NCBI GenBank assembly: GCA_000320605.2 | Contig: KB445802.1 | Location: forward strand, 947,555 to 1,011,554 | Length of the DNA: 64,000 bases | Reading direction: 5' to 3' | Source: Gelatoporia subvermispora B | Lineage: Eukaryota; Basidiomycota; Agaricomycetes; Polyporales; Gelatoporiaceae | Shown here: piece by piece, positions 1 to 12,202 of the stretch | How the letters are laid out: each line of letters opens with the position of its first letter | Numbering within the stretch: the stretch's first letter is position 1 | The notes under the pieces: model-generated | Told to the model about the DNA's origin: nothing | Seen by the model: only the letters and a program-made list of their open reading frames with translations | Database searches by the model: none | Translations under genes and position numbers: made by a program

Positions 1-1324
1 ATCATAGGCTTTGAGTCGTCACGCTCCTCTCGATGTTCAACACATCGTCGTCTGCTCCGACTATTTCGGAACCTGTCCTCAACAGGCAGCTCTATCTTTA
101 CTGGCTCATCGTGCACCTCGCTCTCGCTATGTTCAACACGTAGCTCGATACCACACTCAAGTTGTGCATCCTCCGGACAGTATTTCAGCATCAGTCTCTC
201 GCCTCCGCTCCTGTCGTGGTCTCGTTCGTAGTCATTTAGCATATGTTCGCCCGGCTTTAGTCGTTGTCTGCTGCCCCGTGCTCTGCTGTAAATGCTTTCA
301 CTTGTTTTTCTCGCTATCAACTGTACTCCACTACGTTTTCGAGGTTGGACTAGGAAACACGATCTGTCCATGCATTACCAGTGTGATGCGACCGCCGCAA
401 GTTCCACAAAGACCTGCCCAATTCGGCAAGTGACCTGCCTGATTCGGCAAGTTCGAGCAAACATGGACTACAAGTCCTGGCAAGACGCGCGGAAGCTGCA
501 GGGCAAGTTGGTCTACAACTCATGGCAAGTACCTACAAGACTATCGGGAAGTCCATGTGCAAGCTAACGAGAATCGCCCAAGCTCCAGGAAGACGGTCGC
601 AAGATGGCTTTTCAGCCTGCCGCACTTTTCGCACTTGCCGCACTTGCCGGACCGCTCGCAAGCGCGAAAAGTTCAGGCAAGTGGCAAGAAGTTATGGTGT
701 GAAATTGCTGATGCTGCTCAAAGCGACGCTTCAAAGGGAACTCGCAGATCTCGCCAGGAACGCACGCTCTTTGCTATCACAACCGACGGCCATCCTTTCA
801 CAAATGTCCTATGTGGGGGTGAATTACGGATCATTCGTCGAAATTTGCGGAGCTTATTAAAACTTACAACATAGGCGTATCACAAGTACTTGACGATTTA
901 TCGATGCACCGCTGGAGCACTGACAACGGTTGGGTCGATACGCTCATAGCAGACTGGTCCTCCTTAGTACGAACACGTGTGATCGTCGATGAATGGGTAT
1001 TGAAAAATGAGCAAAAATCATCAAGACTCATGGTGGTGGTGCATAGAAAGATAGAAAGGTGAACATATTCTGCCTCGCGCTAGCGCAGTCGCACACAAGT
1101 CTGTGAGACATCTCCGCGAGCTTGTTCAACTTTAACGGCGGGTGCGACCATGGGATTCGATTGAGGCTGGATACTGCCAGGTATGCCTAGTTTGATTTCA
1201 TATGCACGTCTCTAAATATACAACGCCTCGGATTACCTAGCTATTCACTGAGCCTGCCTCTCCTGCGTGCCCTTGATTGTTCCACACTCTTATGCATCTC
1301 GACAGGAGCCCGGACCAAGTCACT
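1..1324. other. No firm gene; irregular GGCAAG-type repeats
   Basis: I recognise no gene here. Bases 11-433 (plus) are open for 140 codons but match no family I know. Bases about 415-700 carry an irregular series of short GGCAAG/CGCAAG words. Bases about 834-1064 are open on the plus strand without an ATG at the front. Any of these could be remnants of a mobile element or of a decayed gene, but nothing in the sequence decides this. Confidence 0.4.
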
Positions 1325-2012
1325 CTAAGTTTCCCTCGGGATCTCGCCAGAGCCATACACGTCTGTGCCCTGCATGGGCCGCTTGCGGTGTGCGCGACCA
1401 TCGTGGTGCATCTCGGTGCTGCTCATGCCCGCGCCGGGGCGTCCAATCGAATTGGAAAGCTCGCGCGAGTCCGCGCCGCCCAGCGTGTCGCCAGCCGATG
1501 CAGGCGGGTCGTACGGGTCGGGATCCAGGAACGTGAGCGAGTCGGGCGCGGCGCTAATAAAGGTAGGCTGCCCCGTCGTGCGCGCACGCAGGATGCGCAT
1601 GTGTTCATCGTCCCCTGCTGCGTCTCCGCGCACATCTGGTATGTATAGCAGTCAGCGTGCGTCATTGCTGAGGAGAGAGCGAGAGTCTTACCTCCTAGCT
1701 GGTCTCCGGGGATGACCTGGTTGATGTGCTGGCCGACGGGGCAAACGTCGCCTGCCGGGGGAGCATCTCTCCCAGTTGTGGGAGGAAGGTGCTCTTGTGG
1801 TCTCTTTACGCCCTCTGCTTTCTTGGGCTGACCCTCTACGTTGTTTATCAGTTCCTGCGCAACCTCCCACACTTTTTCGGCATACCTATCGGGTAGATGA
1901 CCTCGAGTGTGTGCCCCGTCTTGATTTTCTCAGCTCCTGGGACTCTGTTGCGGCGGGGAGCATCGGCGGTGAAGTCTTTGTGGGGACCAGAGGTGATTGA
2001 TTCCGCGGACAT
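1325..2012 (-). CDS. Hypothetical small hydrophilic protein, three exons
   Basis: The model joins three exons, 2012-1902, 1854-1692 and 1635-1325, giving 194 aa. Both introns (47 and 56 nt) have GT..AG borders, and the three exons fit in frame exactly (111, 163 and 311 nt). The last exon is rich in G/C-ending codons on this strand, which supports the minus strand over the opposite frames. The protein starts MSAESITSG, has no predicted membrane segment, and its second half is rich in Gly, Asp, Pro and Ser and probably disordered. I do not recognise a domain. The antisense strand has a short hydrophobic frame near 1795-1895, which I judge to be a shadow. Confidence 0.6.
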
Positions 2013-3377
2013 GATTTCGTGAGGAGGTTGCGTGCAAAGAAGAAAATCGTAAGAGATGGATGCGTGAGTTCGAGTGGTGGATAATACTGATGTGGTATAG
2101 GACCAGGTCTGGTACTTATATGGGGGAAAGGTGCGCTGGGCAGAGTGCGGGGACGTTACATCATACTGGCGCAGAGGTGGCTGCACGTGCTACGTCATTG
2201 AACTCCCCGCCGAGTCTCCTGCCGTCCGTCCACTCATCCACTTTTACGTTCTGCTGTATGTTTTGGTGCGTACGTGTGGCGCTCCTTCATACGCTGTATT
2301 TTGAGGTGCAGCTCAACCCGTCAATTGCAGATGGATCATAAATCATGAAAGCACCTGACGGAGTCGCTGTTGAGTCGGGCTACCCACCAATTTTGTGCTG
2401 TGGACGGTGGATGTTCTTTGTCCGTGGACTGTATATGCCATTGCATAGTTTTCTTGTCCCCTGAGATAGTATTTACGATAGTGTTCTGACGTCGTGTCTG
2501 TGTTTTCTCTGCGAAATACTCCATACTGGTGCATGCCGAATCAGGCATCCAAACTACCTTATAGGGTAATGCCCTCCTCGCTTACGTACTCGAGTCGAGG
2601 CCACACGTGCGTGGTCACGACCCCGGAAAATGTCGACATTCGAGCACGAGTTGTGAGGTCCGCCTCAAATTCGAGCTTCGCAGCGCAGGGGACGGACGAG
2701 GGACTTCATGAAGCATTTCAACAGACGACCACTTGCTGCACCTCAGTGGGGCGCGGAGGATTTCCACTCCACTTTGCGCAGTACTAATAGTACAGCTCAC
2801 ATTTCTCAGGTGCCCGTCCTCGTGGAGGAGGGGACAAATACATAGACAGCTATGCGAGAGTTCACTCTGGATACGCATGCTACAGACAGAGGATGTGGTT
2901 CCCGGGACCAAGATCGGAGTGGCCTGGTGCTATTTCGAGCCGGCTGCGGACCCTGCAACGCCCGAGCTTACCCGAACGTGGAATACAGAGTTGCCGATGT
3001 GAGCCCGGAGGACAGCTCTAGAATGGCGATGGCAGTGCTTGAACCCACCCGAATTCAAAGAAGAATGCTCGAGGCTGAACAGGGTCGAACATGAGGCCGC
3101 GAAGGCACCCAGGGAATGGCTTCATCTAAGTTCATCTCGGGGCAGTCGCCGCCCCGAGGCTTCTCTGTACAGGGTTCCGGCACACATCCCGAAATGAACG
3201 CGTACGCTAAGAAACCCATGGACAACCATTCGTGCGCGATCGTACAGAATCGTCTATTGACACAGAGGCACTGATACAACCGCGCACTCGCAGAGAATAC
3301 ACGATGGATTATCTTCTTTCTATCCCGACTTCTTCACCCGCATGCCATGACAACTCTGCCCACGCGCAGGACAGCGC
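2013..3377. other. Intergenic, no gene seen
   Basis: Only short unrelated open frames are present on both strands, and none shows a recognisable motif or a spliced continuation. The left part must contain the promoter of the small minus-strand gene ending upstream of 2012, and the right edge is the 3' flank of cyclophilin. Confidence 0.5.
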
Positions 3378-4107
3378 TTAGAGGGTGCCAGAGTTGGCGA
3401 TGGTGATCTTGGCCTTGGGGGTGCCGGACGCAGAGCCGAGGGACTCCATCTGCTTAACAACGGACAGACCCTCGACGACCTCGCCTGTAAACGGGATCGA
3501 TGAGGTCATGACGTGATTTTAAGCGCCAAGACAAACGCACCGAAAACGACGTGGGCACCATCGAGCCAAGAGGTGACGACAGTGGTGATGAAGAACTGCG
3601 AGCCGTTGGTGTTCTTGCCAGCGTTGGCCATCGAGAGAAGACCGGGCTTCGTGTGCTTGAGCTGGAAGTTCTCGTCTGCAAATTGCAACTGTCAAACTCT
3701 GCCGCCAAAGTCCGGGCGTGGTGCACGCTTACCCTCGAACTTCTCGCCGTAAATGGACTTGCCACCGGTACCGTTACCCTGCAGAGACAATTAACTCCGG
3801 GCACAGAGACGCGTCGCGAGGGGACTTACGCGGGTGAAGTCACCACCCTGGATCATGAAGTTGGGGATGATGCGGTGGAACGCGGAGCCGCTGTAGCCGA
3901 AGCCGTGCTGGCCGGTGGCGAGCTCACGGAAGTTGCGCGCGGTCTTGGGGACGACCTCGTCGAAGAGCTTGAAGACGATGCGACCGAACGGCTTGCCATC
4001 GACGGCAATGTCAAACTGGGATTTTGCGGGGATCACGGTTAGCGGCACGCGTCTCTCGACACAAAAAGGGCAGCAGGGGCACTTACGAAGACGTTGGGCT
4101 GCGACAT
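3378..4107 (-). CDS. Cyclophilin A-type peptidyl-prolyl cis-trans isomerase
   Basis: This cytosolic cyclophilin catalyses cis-trans isomerisation of Xaa-Pro bonds and is the receptor family for cyclosporin A. Five exons (4107-4087, 4015-3830, 3778-3733, 3675-3541, 3484-3378) sum to 495 nt and give 164 aa, the normal length of a single-domain cyclophilin A. The active-site features are present: [15 protein letters not shown], containing the catalytic Arg and the Phe/Met/Gln pocket, then the GTGGKSIYG loop, then [15 protein letters not shown] and the cyclosporin-contact Trp in [12 protein letters not shown]. The N-terminus MSQPNVFFDI lacks any signal or transit peptide, so it is a cytosolic/nuclear form. 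Introns are 52-75 nt and all splice borders agree with the frame. The gene looks intact. Confidence 0.96.
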
Positions 4108-5479
4108 GATGGTGAAGATGGAGTGGTTGAGAGATGAGAGAGGGTGGATACTGCTCAGCCGGTGTGCGTCCTTAAGAATGGCACGGCAACTGCCGATCAG
4201 AGCTCATCAGCTGCAAAAGTCACGCTGATTTTCATCTAAGCGTCCGTGACAATCTGTCACGATCGGTTTCGAATCCCGTGATTCGTGACCGTCACATCCC
4301 TCCCTCTGCTCTTCGGTCTCGGCTCTCCGACCGAGTGAGCTGTCCTTTTACGCCACAGGCGCACTTCCAAGCTAGAACATGACCATTGAACTTACCAACT
4401 TACCAACTCGGATTACCCATTTCTCAAGCACGCAATATAATGCGCGAATCAGTATCAGCCCAATGCGGCACGAAGCGCTGACCGTCCAAGTACAATATTC
4501 CCAGCTATGTTCCATCGATTGTGCGTCCTGTCATGCAACCTGTGCATTCCAGCGTCCAATGTCCACCGTTCTCCCAAGCTCCAGCTGGGGAGACTCACAG
4601 CAGCACGTGCACTCTCGGAGCTGATCTCCTCACTCTGGGCGTGTTCGCGCCAGTGGTGTAGAACATTGCCCTGCCTGGACTTTATACCCAATGTACGTCA
4701 GGGATGCGCAGCGACGCTCCTGCAGATCCTCTTCATTATATATTCGAAGGCTTTTGTACCTCATTGGCTATGAACGCTGAGCCCTGAAAGGAGAAGTAGG
4801 GCTGTGCCAGATACAGCGAGACGAATATGCCAAATCCCAACGAGCGCGCATCAGCAGATGACCCAGCTGCCGTGGCCGCCGGTCTATTCTGCTTTCATGG
4901 GCGGTGCGCGATACTCATTCGGGGGCTTTGACATATCCTGCTCGGCCTCTAGAGCTCGCGCATCGGCATTCTCGGCGTGTGCACCGTCGATGTTGACCTG
5001 CTACACGGTCGTTCTCCCGTGAGAGGTAGTGGTATACATGCCCAGCCTGTGATGACGTCGTCTGGCTTCTTCGCGCGCGAGTGGGAAGCAGTACTGCCTT
5101 GCGCAGCACACGGCGCCGAGAGAAGTGCCGTGGAGTCGGCATGTCTTCGCACCTTCCGACTACAGTCCATACTTTGAACTCTTTACGCACAGTTGTTCCG
5201 CTGCATGACGCTCGGTAAACATCGTTTTGTGGTGCATGTTTGATTTGACTGGATTGCGATGGCCCCTTGTGAGAGATGGAGAGCCAATGCGTGTGTTCAT
5301 GCATTGACGTGCGCACATGTGATTGGTTCCGGTCAGCGTGGAACACGCGTCCAGAGTGAACGGAAGCGGTCTCGACCACATCAACATCGCTCGAAGCGCT
5401 TCGATAACCTGGACACCTGCTTGCAACGGCCAAGACGATGGAATTCTACGACAATTGCAGAGTCAATTGTGAGGCGCAA
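4108..5479. other. Intergenic, no gene seen
   Basis: The first few hundred bases are the promoter side of the cyclophilin gene. An imperfect inverted repeat of the word GTGAC lies near 4245-4295. A 172-codon open frame on the minus strand (5433-4915) has no recognisable domain and a composition that looks accidental. Confidence 0.45.
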
Positions 5480-6840
5480 TTTCATCGTACTCTGTACGGG
5501 CATTGTCGGCCAACAGGGTAGCCATGAGAGGCTGTTGTAGCGTCAAACATCAAGAAACCTTGATTGAGGGGGGTGAGCTTCGTACCACCTGCATTATTGG
5601 TAGCTATCTCACCCATGCACATGCACGTAGCAATTGAGCTCGATCGGATGCAGCTTGGAGGAGTAGCCAACACGCGTTCATCTGTTCGAGAATTTCCCTT
5701 CATACACCACGCCGACCCCGCCAGTGGCCTCTAGGACGTAGTAGCATTAGGGTCAGTTTGGGTAACGTTATTGTCCTAACAAGACGTGCGAGAATGTTGT
5801 CTACCGTTGTCTGTGCCTCCGGCCGCAACTGTACGGGTTCCTTCTTTCAGTCAACCTGGCGGGTGATGGTCAAGTTCTCTAAACAGCCAGAAAGCAGGAA
5901 GCCAAGGATCGACGCACATTGACATTTACTTCAAATGTCGCTGATAGTCATCGACCGAAGCCGTATGTTCCTCCGGAGGTCTAGGACGAAGGTCTGAGCT
6001 GTTGTTGAGGGTATACCGTATCAGATCGGCTCTACGAGGAGTTGGCTCATGCACACGTACTCGCGGGAGTATATGAGACCTTCATGATCATTTCCCCCAA
6101 GGACGCCGAACTCACGTGCAAAATCCCCTGCCACAAACCAAGGTCTCTCTCGCAGTTTATGTATACACAACAGCCCAGTTTGTACAGGCAGTTGTTCCGC
6201 AGCTGGGGGGCGGGACGACTACTGAGTGCATTCCGATGAGCAGAAACGCTTCCTGCATGCTGAGGTTTGAGTACTAATTTCGTTTTGACTATCGCGATCG
6301 CTGGCGAGCGGATTTGGTGCCAGCCCGACGAAATGTAGGTCGAAGCGACGCAAGGAGGGCAGGGCTGCGAGTAAGGACACAATTTCGTTGATATTGATAG
6401 AGGCAAGGTTCGTTAGCACCACCTTGGTGCGCTTGGTGTAAATTCGGCAAAGCGAAGGGTGTGATGAGAGGCGATTTCGAGGCCTGGCAACGAGGTAGAG
6501 CCGAAGCTTCGAAGGGTGGTGACTCGAGGTAGCCGAGGGAGTATATAAAGGACGTTCGTATTTCGCACGCATGCATTTCCCCTTCTAAATCTTTGAGTTC
6601 CAGCCAGAAAGCGAAATGACGGGATACTGCTCCATGATGCTAATCTGCCCCCCAGAAGCACATAGGAGAATTCTGAACCGTTTGATGTCATCCACAGACA
6701 CTAGCGCGATCTTGCGAAATATTTACAGGAGTGCAATTGGGAGCCATTCACGGCTAACGAGGCTGCCTTTAGTAAAGCCTTGTTTTCCCGCAAATTCCCC
6801 GATGCTCTAGCTCGATGTATCTTGGGTATATCTCAGTTTC
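5480..6840 (-). pseudogene. Decayed F-box gene, copy A
   Basis: Translated on the minus strand, this stretch keeps pieces of the F-box proteins found at 14.6 and 16.9 kb in the expected order, but in different frames and with stops. Near 6810-6740 are GNLRENKALLKAAS and SREWLPIAL (the F-box core, compare DDKATLCACSLVCRDWLP). Near 6660-6630 is SGGQISIMEQY (compare GSGSSSIIEQY). Near 6430-6330 is INEIVSLLAALPSLRRFDL (compare the intact copies). Near 5890-5860 is LSGCLENLTI (compare PTGSLEKLTI). Frameshifts and in-frame stops separate the blocks, so no full-length protein is possible. Boundaries are approximate. Confidence 0.7.
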
Positions 6841-7439
6841 CGACTACGGCCATGAGTTTGTACAGTACCCGAACTATAGTATACGGTCAACAGGACAATA
6901 ACAAGGTCATTTTCTGACCCCACTGATCACAGGCTCCTTTGCGTTGGGGAGTTGGAAGGCGCGCCGTGCCCGGGGTGACACAGCAAAGACCCAGTCACTG
7001 TCCCCTATACATGAGAGCTCGGCGGTCAGTGCTGAATACACATCCCGAATGCATGGAAGTATCTCAGAGCTCACCTAACAGTTAGTCGAAGTGCCTCACC
7101 GAGTCGGAGATATCTAGGCACTAGTCAAGTCGACTCTAATAGTAGTAGAGCCAATGATCATGAGGAAGAGCGCTGACCGTGTTAGAGGGTGTAAGCATTT
7201 GATGAGTGCCTTGGAATGTAATGCACATACGTTATCAGTATTTTTTGTAGCCGTGACTGAGCATATCAGCATGTAATGCTAATCTGACGCCAGAGATAAA
7301 ATTGGGAGGATCCGAGACTCCACTCCATACACGTCGACGAGCCGTAGATGTACATATTGGCACAAGCTAGAACTCGATGAGGTGCAGCCTGTCGCAGGAG
7401 TGGGTAGCACGCGTTCACTAGCTCTCAAAGCTTCTTCCG
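6841..7439. other. Spacer between the two F-box relics
   Basis: No open frame of note. This is probably the degenerate 5' flank of relic A and the 3' flank of relic B. Confidence 0.4.
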
Positions 7440-8530
7440 TACGCTCCTCGGCCCCTGCGGCGCCGCTTGAGAAATACTATTCTTAAGGTGATCTTCAGGA
7501 ACGGAATCGTGCTTACAAGACCTGCAAGAATGTAATCTGTGTTCCTGGTCGCAAGTGCGCGGGTTTCATCGTTCTGTCACGGCACATTATGGCCAAGTTC
7601 TCCAGGCAGCTAAGAGACAAGGATTCGAGGATAAAGGTGAATTTGTAGTTGTTCCGCGCGTCTGTTATAGACAACGAACAAATTCGCGTGTTCCCTCGGA
7701 GGTCCAAGCTGAAGGTTCTGCCTGTTGCTGGAGGTGTCAGCTCACTTACGAGGAGAGAGCTCGTGCAAACTCACACCTGAGGTCATGAGATGATCATAAC
7801 CAACTCCCTTAGGGGCGCAGAACTCTGATACAAAATTCCCCGCAATAAACCTCGCGAATGAAGCGCGATGGCCGACCGACACTTTTCGATGTGCATAAAT
7901 GCCTCGTGAGGCTCGAGATTCGAAGTGTAGTCAAGTGCGCGCCTTTCACCTGGATTGCCGTGGTGTTCGGTGGGTCGGTTTGGTCCCTAGAAAAGGGAGT
8001 ATAGCTAGCGACGTAACGGAGGAAGCTTCTTCAATACTGAAGCAAGGACGACGGTGTTAAGAGATGATATGCTTGATGATAGATATCAGAGTTGTAGCAT
8101 TGGGTGTACGCTCGACAAGGTGACGGGCATGCCAAGAGTCGGCCTTGTCGTTCAAACACGAGGACTGGCCTATGGTCCCAAGTCTGGTGGTTAATGTTAA
8201 TTGGAGAAGAAAAGACGGAATTTCTCCTCGTATCCTGCGCGCACGCGGCTCGTCCACTATGCTTGTGAGCTTAAGCGAGAAAGTAAAGTGACAGGTGTAT
8301 TGCTCCATGATGCTAGTCGTGCCCCCGGAAGTAGGAGATGTTTGAGCCTTGTGAGATCGTCCATAAATCTGAATGAAAAATTTGTGAAATAGGTATAGGC
8401 GCACCACATCGACCAATCCGCGGCAAACGAAGCTGCGCGCTTTCAGTGGAGCCTTGATGTCCCGAAGATGGTTGATGATGTGTTCCTATAGTTCGGTCGG
8501 CAGGTCTTTTGACAGGCATATCTACAACAT
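7440..8530 (-). pseudogene. Decayed F-box gene, copy B
   Basis: This is a second minus-strand F-box relic that aligns along its length with copy A at the DNA level. The shared landmarks are a stretch beginning tccatgatgcta (8306 here, 6631 in A), the segment around 7690-7850 matching 5965-6140, and the tail near 7640-7590. Conceptual translation gives NHLRDIKAPLKARSFVCRGL (F-box core) at about 8465-8410, TSGGTTSIMEQYTCHFTF at about 8340-8280, HLVERTPNATTL near 8120-8085 and LSLSCLENLAI near 7630-7600. The blocks are broken by stops and frameshifts. It is probably a tandem duplicate of A that decayed with it. Confidence 0.68.
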
Positions 8531-11500
8531 GCGAATCATACCCTGGTTCTGCGGGAGAGTAAGCTGTGGCGAGAGCTATGCCCGCTACATCCGTGCATCT
8601 CGAAATGGTTTAATGCAGCAGGATGTTAACTCATACCGAAACAGACCTCTGGCAGATGGATGCGAAGCGATCGTCGCAGCTTCGTAAAAGATGTGATGAG
8701 GACTTCGAAGAGTAAATCCAGTGTGCTGGTGCATCAGTAGAACGAAAGTTGACAGCGATTAATAGGGATGCACGTAGACGCGCATGGACACACCTCGGTA
8801 AGTTGACGTGGCAATCAAGAGAGCGCTCATGGAAACTCTAACTATACTTTTCAGCTTCCACATCTCAATCTAGACAATTCCTGCACGACAAGCAGACTGG
8901 CTGCAATGCCTCTGAACTCGTAGTGCGAATATGTTTTCCGATTGCAGGATTCCTGCGTGCTATGACAGTGACTGTGTACATGTTCGATGCGTCTTGCTCG
9001 GCATATAGGCCAGGCCAACCAGTAATTCGTACTACCTCCGGCATGGCTACGGTAACACTCGTTAAAGTCAATAGGCGGAACGCAGGTTCCTTTTGGCCGA
9101 GTCCAGTCGTCACCAACATCCTTCCCATTTATGCGTGCCATTAGCGCACAGAATTTTGAGGGAGCATATGAATATAATCAACGGGTGTGAGAACCGACTT
9201 TTAATCCACGTCGCACACGTAAAAGGCGGCAAAACATAGGGGTTGTAAGATTGTACGAATGAAGTGGAGTGAGACCCGGAGACTCGATCGTCAGTGGTCT
9301 GAATCACTGAGGACCCTTGTGACCGCGCCTTGACAGACGAGTGTGGCGCTCTGGTGAGAGCGTACGAAAAGTGCGGACAGCGACGTATGCCGATTTGCGG
9401 CGCGCCCGGACAAATTGCACGGCCTCGGACAGCACAGCAGTCGCGCCCGAGTGACGAGCCTGTTTACCTCTCGTTTTAATGGAATTCTGACGACCGTTCA
9501 CGTCGGCGTTCAGTACGGCGTTGTGTTGCAGACAGATGGATCCGCAGTGCGAGGGCCATTTAGTCAAACAGTGTCCGACTGGGGCCCATATTGTCTTGGG
9601 CATAGATACAGCACTAGCAATGTATCGCCTAGTTAGATTCGCGATTTAGATACACCAATGTGACATACCGAAGACATGACATGAACGAGGACCAAAGTGT
9701 CGACCATTGAGGTCGAACGCAAGGGTAGCCGGAGGGGTCCCGCTAGAATGAGGGTAGGTTCTCAGACTGTAAACAAATAAACCTTAGGCAGTGCGCCGAT
9801 ATCCACCGGTACCTGTGAATTATTATTTTGGTCTGCGGTGGTTCGAATTCTTTGCGGCCGCACTTGCGCCATACGTTGAGCCGGGACCTGTGTGCCCGCG
9901 CAAGGAACAATGTCTGACACTAGTAGCGGTAGCGCCTCAGACGAAACAAATAAGTGAATTAACGATACTAACTGTATTTCTCGTAGAATAGATGTGATCG
10001 AGCCAGTTCATCCATCAAAATACAAGACACACGGCCACCGAAAACCACGTTTGAAAGCACCACAATGTCTACCCACGAACCCCTTCTATAGCTGTATCAG
10101 ATCGCCGACATGACGGATCCTGAGCAATAAGACATCCCCATTGACGTGCCGACACACCACGAGCACCGTTGGACCGAGGTATAATTGCGCCCGAGCCAAC
10201 GATGCACCAACTGATGGCAAGGAAGGTGGCGCGCAGCCAGCCAATCTGTGTGTCTTCTCCATCTGCTCATTACGAGAGTGGACCCGAATAGATGCGCCGA
10301 CCCGCAGCGATTTCAAAGATGGAGCCAGCAGGAGGCGGGAGCTGTTCGATGTCGCAGCAGAAAATGGAGACCGAACACAAGAGAAAGTTTGCAGTACGAC
10401 ACAATCATATGAGACGACCCTTTAGGGTCCATATGAGCACCAGTTTGCGTAGTCAAGAGCCAACCAGGGCCTCCATAGACCAGGACTACTGTTTGGTGGC
10501 CGCCAGACTCCGACGAAGTGCCCATTTTGAAAGCTGGCGTACAGCCCAGACGGTATCTGCGCAGAGACTACTGCGTCTGCACTGAAACATTAGGGCAAAT
10601 TTGAATAACGTGATGACGTATCAGTCCGTGGGTGGCGGGCGGCGTTGGCCTCCTTGTCCAGGGACGACAGATGGGTGTTTGATCACATCTTGCAGATCCT
10701 ACCTCGGTGTCTTTGGTTTTCATTTTCCGTTGCTAGGTACGCGAGCCCCAATTCATTTCGAATGATCGAGCGGCGCAGCGAGTGCTGCGGGGCGGGCACA
10801 TCTTGTTTCGCAGATGTGCACATATCTGAAGAGGTATGCGTAGATCCTCCAATGCCGTCATCACCGCTAAGTTGAGATGCATTGAGCGCAATGTCTCGTG
10901 AATAGTACGATCTCACCGGATCTGTGTACGTTGGGTCGAGTCCTTCCGGGACGTCTATCGTCAGACCCGCCTCGAACAGCGCAATATGTCGCTAACCAAG
11001 TTTGTGACTCGAGAGCATGAACAGTCAGCGCTCATCCCCGGTGCCAGTTGGTGCCATTGTGCCATTTATATTTTTTCGACATAGACGGAAAAGACAGCTA
11101 AGATAGACAGGTTGATGGACAAGTTGGCAAGTGCTGTGCGCCTTCTTACGATGTGCGACTGCGGCGTCGTACATACGCACCGGTATCCACGCACGCCTGA
11201 TTTCGTTTTCTGCTCCCGGAACATGAACGCCCGCGGCGGGCAGGTGGGGATACTGCTGCCAATCCTCGTGAAAACGTCTTCGGGCTCTTCGATTGACCAG
11301 GATGCCGCTCTTCCCTGATGTCGACTATGGGTCATTGACATATTGACGTGCTCTTGTCAAACTTTAAATCTAGGAATCTGAGAGAGGACTCTGATCTTTA
11401 GCTTCGGTTAGATTCAGGACTGCGAATTGTCGCCAATTGTCGCTGGCGGGTTGCAAGGCACATCGTGAAGTCGAGGAACATAGGGTCAGACTCACTTGGT

Positions 11501-12202
11501 GAGTTGGTGGCGTGAACGCGAGGGCCAGGGCTCGACCACGAGGGTCTTGTTCCCTGAGAGCGTCCTCCCACATCACTTGGAAGTCCTCATGGCTGTCATC
11601 AGTTCTTCTGGCAAAAAATACAATGGTTCTTCACTTCTCGTGAGACGCCGCGCTCGTATTGAGCAAGGTTTAGGTTCTCGAGCAGCCATCTATTCTGTTC
11701 TGGGGCCCGAGGAAAAGTCATCGACGGCCTCTTACTCCACTCCATCTCGCCCGCGGGTATGGTAGGGTAAATGACCGGTGTGGGATGTTCAAGGCGCACC
11801 AGACCCACGGGGTCGTCGCGGGAGATGAAAAGGTGCAGGAGCGCGCTCGGCAAGCCAGCGCCTGCTGTCAGGGGACGGCTGGAGGATGCTCCTGATGATC
11901 AAGAATCCCCGCAAGGCGTGAGGGCCGCCAGCTGCTCCAAAGAATTATCTCTTGTCCACAAATAAGCTCGCCGATGGGGTCGTCTTTCCTCTCCTGCCAG
12001 ATCTGGCGAGACTCAACTGTGTTTGCGGCGCGTTCTTGTTCTGATCCTACATGGTCCGCCACCGCCGAATTGCATAAGAGTCCCCGCCACAGCGACATTG
12101 TCCAGCTTCCCTTCTGGCCCGATAATTTGATGTGCACAACGCGCACGGCTACCCCCAACGCCAGGCTTCAGCTAAGCCACCAATTTCTTGTGTGGCCGTA
12201 GG
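8531..12202. other. Long gene-poor stretch with weak coding traces
   Basis: About 3.7 kb without a gene I can defend. Weak traces are these. On the minus strand at 10973-10683 there is a plausible exon starting after a TAG acceptor (reads RHIALFEAGLTIDVPEGLD and continues Ser/Asp-rich). On the minus strand at 10525-10086 there is an open stretch rich in Leu/Val. On the minus strand at 12158-11370 there are three adjacent open frames. I do not recognise any family, and no start-to-stop spliced model could be built. Decayed genes are a reasonable reading. Confidence 0.35.

Noticed and set aside
1740..1899. Plus-strand hydrophobic frame reading like a membrane segment (LLWSLYALCFLGLTLYVV)
   Set aside because: It lies antisense to a phase-consistent three-exon minus-strand gene with G/C-ending codons, and has no start or matching exon of its own.
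4245..4300. tRNA-like T-arm text (GGTTTCGAATCCCG)
   Set aside because: No acceptor stem, D arm or anticodon arm can be built around it.
4915..5433. 172-codon open frame on the minus strand
   Set aside because: No recognisable domain, scattered Cys/His without pattern, composition unlike the genes of this window, and no splice or promoter context. Treated as chance.
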